A stretch of DNA of 64,000 bases, taken from contig NZ_JAHLKR010000016.1 of the NCBI RefSeq assembly GCF_021991875.1, positions 62,001 to 126,000 of the forward strand, written 5' to 3'. The notes below the pieces were generated by a model. The model was not told where the DNA came from and did no database searches. It saw only the letters and a program-made list of their open reading frames with translations. A program made the position numbers and the translations under genes. This document shows positions 58,328 through 64,000 of the stretch, in pieces (position 1 is the first letter of the stretch; the number at the start of each line of letters is the position of its first letter). Origin of the DNA: Mycetohabitans sp. B8. Lineage in GTDB: Bacteria; Pseudomonadota; Gammaproteobacteria; Burkholderiales; Burkholderiaceae.

Positions 58328-59719
58328 GTGAAAAGCCATCACAAAGCAAAGGTCAAGCCGGATTGCGCGCCCAAAGTGGGCATGGTCAGCCTCGGCTGCC
58401 CAAAGGCGCTTGTCGATTCTGAGCAGATCATCACGCAACTACGCGCGGAAGGCTATCAGATCTGCGGTACCTATGACGGCGCCGACCTAGTCGTCGTGAA
58501 TACGTGCGGCTTTATCGATGAGGCCGTGCAGGAAAGCCTTGACGCGATTGGTGAAGCACTGGCCGAGAATGGCAAGGTCATCGTCACCGGCTGCCTGGGT
58601 GCGAAAAAGAACGCGAGCGGCACGGGTCTGATCGAGCAGGTTCACCCGAAGGTGCTCGCCGTGACCGGCCCGCATGCGCTCGGTGAAGTGATGCAGGCCG
58701 TTCATGCGCATTTGCCCAAGCCGCACGATCCGTTTGTCGATTTGGTGCCGGCGGCCGGCATCAAGCTCACGCCGAAACACTATGCGTACCTGAAGATCTC
58801 CGAGGGATGCAATCACCGCTGCACGTTTTGCATCATCCCGTCGATGCGCGGGGATCTCGTCTCGCGCCCGGTCGCGGAAGTCATGCTCGAAGCCGAGAAC
58901 CTGTTCAAGTCTGGCGTTAAGGAATTGCTGGTGATTTCGCAGGACACGAGCGCGTATGGCGTCGATGTGAAGTTCCGCACCGGCTTCTGGAACGGCCGCC
59001 CGCTGAGGACGCGAATGAACGAGCTTGCCACGGCGCTTGGCGAGCTGGCCGTCCAGTATGGCGCATGGGTGCGGCTGCACTATGTGTATCCGTATCCGAG
59101 CGTCGACGAAATCGTGCCGCTGATGGACGACGGCCCGTATCGTGGCCACCTGCTGCCGTACCTGGACGTGCCGCTGCAACATGCCGATCCGCAGGTGCTG
59201 CGGCGGATGAAGCGGCCCGCGAACGCCGAAAAAACGCTGGAGCGCGTGCGGGCATGGCGCGAAGCGTGCCCGGACCTGACGATACGCAGCACGTTCATCG
59301 TCGGCTTTCCGGGAGAAACTGAAGCGCAGTTCGAGGTGTTGCTGGATTTTATCCGCGAAGCGCAACTGGACCGGGTCGGCTGTTTCGCCTATTCCCCTGT
59401 CGAAGGGGCAAGCGCGAACGAACTCGATGGCGCGCTGCCGGACGACGTGCGCGACGCGCGTCGCGCGAGATTCATGGCGGTTGCCGAGTCGGTCTCCGCC
59501 GAACGCTTAAAGCGCAAGGTCGGCAAGACGCTGAAGGTGCTGATCGACGAGGTCAACGCCGATGGGGGCATCGGGCGCTCGGCGGCGGACGCGCCAGAAA
59601 TCGACGGCGTAGTCTACGTGTCACCGGCCAGCAAGGCATCGCGGCGCTATAAGGTCGGCGATTTTGTAAACGTCAAGATCACCGGCGCGGACGGGCACGA
59701 CCTGTGGGGCGACGTTTAA
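58328..59719 (+). CDS. rimO: Ribosomal protein S12 methylthiotransferase RimO
   Basis: This radical-SAM enzyme adds a methylthio group to Asp-88 of ribosomal protein S12. The N-terminal UPF0004 domain has cysteines in [24 protein letters not shown] and VTGCLG. The radical-SAM cluster is [20 protein letters not shown] domain ends the protein ([15 protein letters not shown]). I prefer the GTG at 58328; the GTG at 58277 is 17 codons upstream but coincides with a TAAAAT -10-like sequence. Length from 58328 is 463 residues, close to the family (about 440-460). Confidence 0.95.
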   Translation: MKSHHKAKVKPDCAPKVGMVSLGCPKALVDSEQIITQLRAEGYQICGTYDGADLVVVNTCGFIDEAVQESLDAIGEALAENGKVIVTGCLGAKKNASGTGLIEQVHPKVLAVTGPHALGEVMQAVHAHLPKPHDPFVDLVPAAGIKLTPKHYAYLKISEGCNHRCTFCIIPSMRGDLVSRPVAEVMLEAENLFKSGVKELLVISQDTSAYGVDVKFRTGFWNGRPLRTRMNELATALGELAVQYGAWVRLHYVYPYPSVDEIVPLMDDGPYRGHLLPYLDVPLQHADPQVLRRMKRPANAEKTLERVRAWREACPDLTIRSTFIVGFPGETEAQFEVLLDFIREAQLDRVGCFAYSPVEGASANELDGALPDDVRDARRARFMAVAESVSAERLKRKVGKTLKVLIDEVNADGGIGRSAADAPEIDGVVYVSPASKASRRYKVGDFVNVKITGADGHDLWGDV

Positions 59720-59722
59720 GCA

Positions 59723-60121
59723 CTACTCGTGCTCGGGCAGCGCCGGCTTGAAGCTGGGGTTGATCGGCTTGTCCAGCGGCCCCTTGACCGGCAGTACCTG
59801 GACGACAGGTCCATCGTCGGTCTGTGTCGCGACGATATCGTATGAAATGTCCCCGGTGCAGGTGTGCGCGATCCAGCGCTGCGGCTGACCGGGCGTCGGC
59901 GCCGCGTCGGACGGCTTCTCGATGTTCTGCACGCTGTCACAGCCGGAGCGCATCGACGCATCTAGCCGCACCATGTTGTCCGCCGAGCGGCTCGCCGGCG
60001 CGAGGTCCGGCGCAGTGGGCTCGCGGTGCGTGAACGGGATTGACCATGAACTGCAGGCGGCGAGCACCGTGCTCGCCGAAACGATGGCGGCGATGCCCGC
60101 CGCGCGGTTGAAAACGGCCAT
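59723..60121 (-). CDS. Putative lipoprotein of unknown function
   Basis: This 132-residue product has a signal peptide ending in lipobox LAAC (C23). The mature part has a Ser/Pro-rich linker and two further cysteines in RSGCDSVQ and AHTCTGDISYDIV that may form a disulfide. The compact C-terminal domain (GDISYDIVATQTDDGPVVQV) looks like a small beta sheet. I do not recognise the family. It converges on rimO, 3 bp from its stop, and is divergent from the next lipoprotein gene. Confidence 0.75.
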   Translation of the reverse strand: MAVFNRAAGIAAIVSASTVLAACSSWSIPFTHREPTAPDLAPASRSADNMVRLDASMRSGCDSVQNIEKPSDAAPTPGQPQRWIAHTCTGDISYDIVATQTDDGPVVQVLPVKGPLDKPINPSFKPALPEHE

Positions 60122-60231
60122 TGCGATTCCTTAAAACAACGCCTGTACGGTCCTTGCCGCCGTGCGCGGCGGCAAAACCCGGATCATAACCGCTTGCGCC
60201 GATATACTGATAACGCCACTTTTTTTGACAC

Positions 60232-60807
60232 ATGCCGATGAAGCCCATTGCTTGTATTTCAATGACCTGCGTGATTCCGTTCGTGTTGTCAGCCTGCGGC
60301 GCGCCGCAGCCGCGCAGCAATGCCGCCGACGCGGATGCTGGTGCATCGCGGGCGGCCGTGCGCGCGCTGGCGCCGCCTGAGTTGCCACTCAAGCCCAATC
60401 CACAATACGCGGACTTTCCGCTGTACACCGGCGCGCTCGGCGCGCGGCCCATCGAAATGCGCTTAGGCGCGAAGTCCGATGACCCGACCGGCGTGCAGGG
60501 CGAATACCGCTTCCTCGACGGTGCCGCTGGGGTCATCCTCGTGGCCGGCGAGTTGGACAACGGCACGTTGCAGATCGAGGAATCGGACGACGGCACGCAC
60601 ATTACGGGCAACTGGGTCGGCAAGGTGGCCGTGGACGGCAGCATCCAGGGCGAGCGGATGAATCCGGACGATTCCGAGCCGCAACCGTTCGAGTTGCAAC
60701 CCTCCAACGCGGCCGCTCGCGGCGCGCGCTCTCCGATCCACGGGGCCGTCATCGGCGCGCCGTCGCGCCACGTTGGCAGCATGTCGAATCTGACGACAGG
60801 CCAATGA
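60232..60807 (+). CDS. Putative lipoprotein of unknown function
   Basis: This 191-residue product has a signal peptide with lipobox LSAC (C22), a Pro/Ala linker, then a beta-rich domain (residues about 70-145: GVQGEYRFLDGAAGVILVAG; NGTLQIEESDDGTHITGNWV; KVAVDGSIQGERMN) that resembles small beta-barrel lipoproteins. The C-terminal 40 residues are low complexity. I do not recognise a named family. ATG at 60232 or 60238. It overlaps the possible upstream start of metC by 4 bp. Confidence 0.7.
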   Translation: MPMKPIACISMTCVIPFVLSACGAPQPRSNAADADAGASRAAVRALAPPELPLKPNPQYADFPLYTGALGARPIEMRLGAKSDDPTGVQGEYRFLDGAAGVILVAGELDNGTLQIEESDDGTHITGNWVGKVAVDGSIQGERMNPDDSEPQPFELQPSNAAARGARSPIHGAVIGAPSRHVGSMSNLTTGQ

Positions 60808-60824
60808 ACGAGGAGGGTGAAACG

Positions 60825-62030
60825 ATGACAGAAGATTTTTCCGCCGCGCCCGCCGGCGCCGCGCGCGACCCGCAGACCGAGTTGCTTCATCCCGCCGCGT
60901 CTGTGCAGCCCGGCTTTGAATCGTTCTCGGTGCCGACCGCACGGGCATCGACCGTGATTTTCCCGGACTTAGCGTCGATGCGCGCGCTGGACTGGCGCAG
61001 TGATGCGCAGTGGCGCTATGGCCTGCACGCGACGCCGACGTCGGCGGCCTTGCAGCAGCGTATCGCGGCGATCGAAGGCGGGCGTTATGCATTGCTGCAG
61101 CCCTCCGGCCTATCTGCGATCTCGAATGTCTATTTTGCATTCGTGAAGGCGGGCGACGACGTGCTGGTTCCGGACAACGTTTATTCCCCCAATCGTGAGC
61201 ATGGTGACTGGCTCGCGCAGGATTTCAGGATCACGGTCCGCTATTATGATCCGATGGTGGGCTCGGCAATGGCTAAGCTGCTGCGGCCGAACACGAGGCT
61301 GATCTGGCTGGAGGCGCCCGGGTCCGTAACAATGGAGGTGCCGGACGTGCCCGCCATCACGGCGCTCGCGCGCGAGCGCGGCATCGTGACGGCGCTCGAC
61401 AACACCTATTCGGCTGGCCTCGTGTTCAAGCCGTTTGAGCATGGGGTCGACATCTCGGTGCAAGCGCTGACCAAATACCAGTCCGGCGGCAGCGACGTGC
61501 TGATGGGCGCGACGATCACGGCGGACTACGACTTGTACCTGGCGATGAAGCGGGCCCGGATGCGCGTCGGCCTCGGCGTGTCGGCTGACGATTGCTCGCT
61601 GGTGCTGCGCGGGTTGCCGTCGATGCAAGTGCGCTACCGCGCGCACGAACGCAGCGCGCTGGCGATCGCCGGGTGGCTGAAGGGCCGCCCGGAGGTCGCC
61701 GCGGTGCTGCATCCGGCATTTGAAGACTGCCCAGGCCACGCATACTGGAAGCGGGATTTCACCGGTGCGGGAGGATTGTTCTCGGTGGTGTTCGATCCGC
61801 GCTATACGAGTGCGCAGGTCGATGCATTTGTCCAAGGACTCGAGCTATTCGCGCTCGGCTGGAGTTGGGGGGGCGCGCATAGTATCGCGATGCCGTATGA
61901 CATTGCGGCGATGCGTACCGTCAGTACGTGGCCGCATCGTGGCGTGTTGGTGCGTTTCTATATCGGCCTGGAGCACGAGGCCGACTTGCGCGCCGACATC
62001 GAGCGCAGCCTGACGCGGCATTTGCGATGA
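60825..62030 (+). CDS. metC: Cystathionine beta-lyase
   Basis: This PLP enzyme of trans-sulfuration converts cystathionine to homocysteine, pyruvate and ammonia. The Schiff-base Lys is in VQALTKYQSGGSDVLMGA, the phosphate-binding YGLHATPTSAALQQRIAAIE is early, and VTALDNTYSAGLVFKPFEHG carries the PLP-binding Asp. I use the ATG at 60825, which has AGGAGGG 7 nt upstream; an ATG at 60804 overlaps the lipoprotein stop but lacks a ribosome binding site. The protein is 401 residues from 60825. The SGGSDVL active-site region supports beta-lyase over gamma-synthase. Confidence 0.93.
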   Translation: MTEDFSAAPAGAARDPQTELLHPAASVQPGFESFSVPTARASTVIFPDLASMRALDWRSDAQWRYGLHATPTSAALQQRIAAIEGGRYALLQPSGLSAISNVYFAFVKAGDDVLVPDNVYSPNREHGDWLAQDFRITVRYYDPMVGSAMAKLLRPNTRLIWLEAPGSVTMEVPDVPAITALARERGIVTALDNTYSAGLVFKPFEHGVDISVQALTKYQSGGSDVLMGATITADYDLYLAMKRARMRVGLGVSADDCSLVLRGLPSMQVRYRAHERSALAIAGWLKGRPEVAAVLHPAFEDCPGHAYWKRDFTGAGGLFSVVFDPRYTSAQVDAFVQGLELFALGWSWGGAHSIAMPYDIAAMRTVSTWPHRGVLVRFYIGLEHEADLRADIERSLTRHLR

Positions 62031-62076
62031 CGTATCGCGCGCCGGCGACCTTGCGATCGCTGGTCATGCCGCTGCG

Positions 62077-62916
62077 TCAGTCGAACAGGCGCAGCAGGCC
62101 GTCAAGCCCGACGTGATCGAACGCGCAGCTGGCGTGCTCACGCACCAGTGGCTTGGCGCGGAACGCGACTGACCAGCCGGCCGATGCCATCATCGGCAAG
62201 TCATTCGAGCCGTCGCCGAGTGCGATCGCGCGTGATGGTTCAATGCCGAGTTGGGCACACGTGTCGAGCAACGTGCGCGCTTTCACGTCGCCATTGACAA
62301 TTTCGCCGACCACGCGTCCGGTCAGCTTGCCGTCGACGATCTCCAGTGTGTTCGCCCGTGTGAAATCGAGCCCGAGCCGAGACTTTAGGCGCTCGGTGAA
62401 GAACGTGAAGCCGCCTGACACCAGCAGGGTTCGCAGACCGGTGGCACGCGCGCCGTCGAGCATGGCCTGCGCGCCGGGCGACAGGCGCAAGCGCTGCTCG
62501 TACACGTTCGCGAGCACATTGGCGTCCAGGCCGGCGAGCAGGCCGACGCGCCGCACCAGACTTTCGTTAAAATCCTTGATCTCGCCGCGCATTGCCGCCT
62601 CGGTGATGGCCGCCACCTGCGTCTTCAAACCGCAGAAGTCGGCGATCTCGTCAATGCACTCGATCGTGATCAGCGTCGAGTCCATATCCATTGCGACAAG
62701 GCCAAAATCCGTGAGCCGACGCGGTGGAACATACGCATGGTCGAGCTGGTGCGCGCCACAATATGCAGCGATATCGGCGCGTTGCGACGGACTCGCGTCG
62801 CGCACGCGCAGCGCGTGCGCGTCGAGGCGCTCGGCATGCGTGCCGCCCGCCAACGCGGTTAGCAGTCGCAGATGGTCGTCAGACAGCGGCGCGGCGCTTT
62901 GGATCACTAGATTCAT
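62077..62916 (-). CDS. serB: Phosphoserine phosphatase
   Basis: This 279-residue HAD-superfamily enzyme performs the last step of serine synthesis. Motif I is AMDMDSTLITIECIDEIADF, motif II VSGGFTFF, motif III includes GDVKARTLL, and motif IV GDGSNDLPMMASAG. The N-terminal 75 residues form a small ACT-like domain. Length is standard for betaproteobacteria. TACAAT on the minus strand (plus 62989-62994) is a possible -10. It converges on metC with 46 bp between their stops. Confidence 0.97.
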   Translation of the reverse strand: MNLVIQSAAPLSDDHLRLLTALAGGTHAERLDAHALRVRDASPSQRADIAAYCGAHQLDHAYVPPRRLTDFGLVAMDMDSTLITIECIDEIADFCGLKTQVAAITEAAMRGEIKDFNESLVRRVGLLAGLDANVLANVYEQRLRLSPGAQAMLDGARATGLRTLLVSGGFTFFTERLKSRLGLDFTRANTLEIVDGKLTGRVVGEIVNGDVKARTLLDTCAQLGIEPSRAIALGDGSNDLPMMASAGWSVAFRAKPLVREHASCAFDHVGLDGLLRLFD

Positions 62917-63259
62917 CGTTCTACAGGTGTCGGTGGTCGATGCGGATCGGCGGCGATCCGGGCCGCGTGCGTCGCGGCAAAAGCGGCTATTGTAGCGGCT
63001 CGCGGCGCGGGCACCGCGGGGTTGCGCGCCAGCTCGATGCAGTCATGTCGACTGGGCGGCTCGACGGTGGGCGCCCAACCTTGTCCCCGCCATCGTCCGG
63101 CATGTATAGCGGCCCAACGCGAAGAGCAGCGTCACGCCGAATGCCATGATGGCTGTTAGGACCGTGGACGATACGGGTCGGACCAGATGCGTTGTACAGC
63201 CTGAGCGGCTTGCCGGAACGGTAATGGTTTGATATGGCTCGCCACGCCGGTGACAAAGA
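62917..63259. other. Region upstream of serB without a clear gene
   Basis: In several Burkholderia genomes mfd adjoins serB. I see no Mfd sequence here. A minus-strand stretch around 63110-63165 encodes a short hydrophobic segment (TAIMAFGVTLLFALGRY) without a start or ribosome binding site, possibly part of a degraded membrane protein. Confidence 0.35.
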
Positions 63260-63658
63260 TTACTTTGACGTTGCTAAAGAATCGAACGAGACCGCTGAAG
63301 CACGTTGTATCTGGGCGGTCAGAAACCATTCCATACCACGCACAATGACCCCTTGAAGATGTTTAGGTTCTTCACCGTCGTCTGGACACGTCAGGAAATG
63401 GTCGCCACACGGAATATACTCGGACACAAAGGGACGATCGTGTGCGATTAGATAGGCAATACCTGCTTCATAGTCGACTGCGGGCGCGTTTTGATCTCGT
63501 CCCCCCTGAACTAAATAAAGCTGTGCGTTGGAGGCGAGCGCATCTTTGGCCGACGATGCTAAGCCAATAGTACGCCAGTAGGCCGCTTGGTACCCCGCGA
63601 TTGCCTCACTCGACTGACATCCCTGATCTCGAAGTACTTGCTCCCACCGAGCCAACAA
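63260..63658 (-). pseudogene. Alpha/beta hydrolase C-terminal fragment
   Basis: This 132-codon minus-strand fragment resembles the end of alpha/beta hydrolases: QLYLVQGGRDQNAPAVDYEA (acidic residue of the triad) followed by EYIPCGDHFLTCPDD (catalytic His). No nucleophile GxSxG is present in the retained part. A TGA at 63662-63664 lies in the same frame one codon upstream. Beyond it the frame stays open up to 63958, but that part shows no hydrolase similarity. The gene is therefore broken or fused to foreign sequence. Substrate unknown. Confidence 0.5.
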
Positions 63659-63918
63659 GCCTCAAGAAAGCCCGCGAAGCAATACCGTACTTTGCTTGGA
63701 CAACAGGGGGTGGAGATTCATGCGCTCGCGGGAGAATGGCCATATGCCAACGGGATGTATCGCCTCTAATGTTTTCAAACAAGACAGTGGCGGGTTTTTC
63801 ATGCGGGCGCGTGTAGCCCATAGCGGCAACGCGGGATGGCCACCCGTCGCGGCATGGGCGATGCGCGCTACACTGACAAATACAGGAGCCATTCCGTGTA
63901 CAGCAAGGAGGCAATAAC

Positions 63919-64000
63919 ATGATGTTAAGCCGTTCGCGCACCCGATATCGAGCAGCAATCCGCCGCGTCGTGGTGTGGCTGAGACCGTTGATGCTGCCCA
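63919..64000 (+). CDS. Start of an unidentified gene leaving the window
   Basis: A strong ribosome binding site AAGGAGG (63905-63911) stands 7 nt before two consecutive ATG codons (63919, 63922). The first 27 codons give a basic segment (SRSRTRYRAAIRR) followed by the beginning of a hydrophobic stretch (VVVWLRPLMLP), resembling a membrane-protein or signal N-terminus. Too little is visible to assign a family. Confidence 0.45.
   Translation, partial: MMLSRSRTRYRAAIRRVVVWLRPLMLP

Overview
The window reads as a chromosomal segment of a Burkholderiaceae betaproteobacterium. The evidence is high-GC coding sequence with strong third-position GC bias, a class I polyhydroxybutyrate cluster (phaC-phaA-phaB-phaR), and gene orders typical of Burkholderiales: dnaX-ybaB-recR, surE-pcm-nlpD-rpoS, and ndk-rlmN-rodZ-ispG-hisS-yfgM-bamB-der-hfq-hflX-hflK-hflC-hisZ-purA. 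Several decayed genes inside otherwise conserved blocks suggest a lineage undergoing gene loss, for example the Mycetohabitans (Burkholderia rhizoxinica) group. That genus assignment is inference only.

Region 1 (1 to about 3950) is accessory DNA with lower and uneven GC. It holds a damaged IS3-family transposase, an intact vapBC toxin-antitoxin pair, a broken two-helix membrane peptide, a decayed reading frame that may come from a conjugative element, a transposase helix-turn-helix scrap, and a zeta-type toxin gene cut off shortly after its P-loop and still preceded by an intact small partner gene. The region ends at a tRNA-Glu/tRNA-Asp operon with its own promoter and terminator.

Region 2 (4300-13200) is mostly on the minus strand: a MATE exporter, an ArnT-like membrane glycosyltransferase, ribosomal protein L31 type B, an MtfA-like peptidase, a MerR regulator with its MFS exporter and a clear dyad operator, then rho and trxA. 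Region 3 (13400-26900) is on the plus strand except for a relic quinone oxidoreductase and a Bax-inhibitor-1 family gene. It runs SRP RNA, dnaX-ybaB-recR, a deletion scar joining a CoA-transferase remnant to a quinone oxidoreductase remnant, surE-pcm-nlpD-rpoS-exonuclease, rlmD, ndk and rlmN.

Region 4 (27000-43900) is a long plus-strand run for envelope biogenesis (rodZ, yfgM, bamB), isoprenoid precursor synthesis (ispG), histidine metabolism and charging (hisS, hisZ), GTPases and RNA control (der, hfq, hflX), membrane proteolysis control (hflK, hflC), purine metabolism (purA plus a phosphoribosyltransferase) and potassium uptake (kup). Region 5 (43900-53300) holds tex, a secreted-type charged helical protein, a YdcH-family peptide, a DinG-type helicase carrying a repeat-built Ser/Thr insertion, bamD divergent from rluD, and pgeF. 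Region 6 (53500-62950) is the PHB cluster, rimO, two lipoprotein genes, metC and serB. The last kilobase is again non-core: a broken alpha/beta hydrolase fragment and the start of a gene that leaves the window.

I found no CRISPR array, prophage, complete insertion sequence or clearly new multi-gene defence system. The best candidates for something undescribed are the charged helical secreted protein at 46391-47422, the repeat insertion in the helicase, the MerR operator and exporter pair, and the orphaned partner of the truncated zeta toxin.
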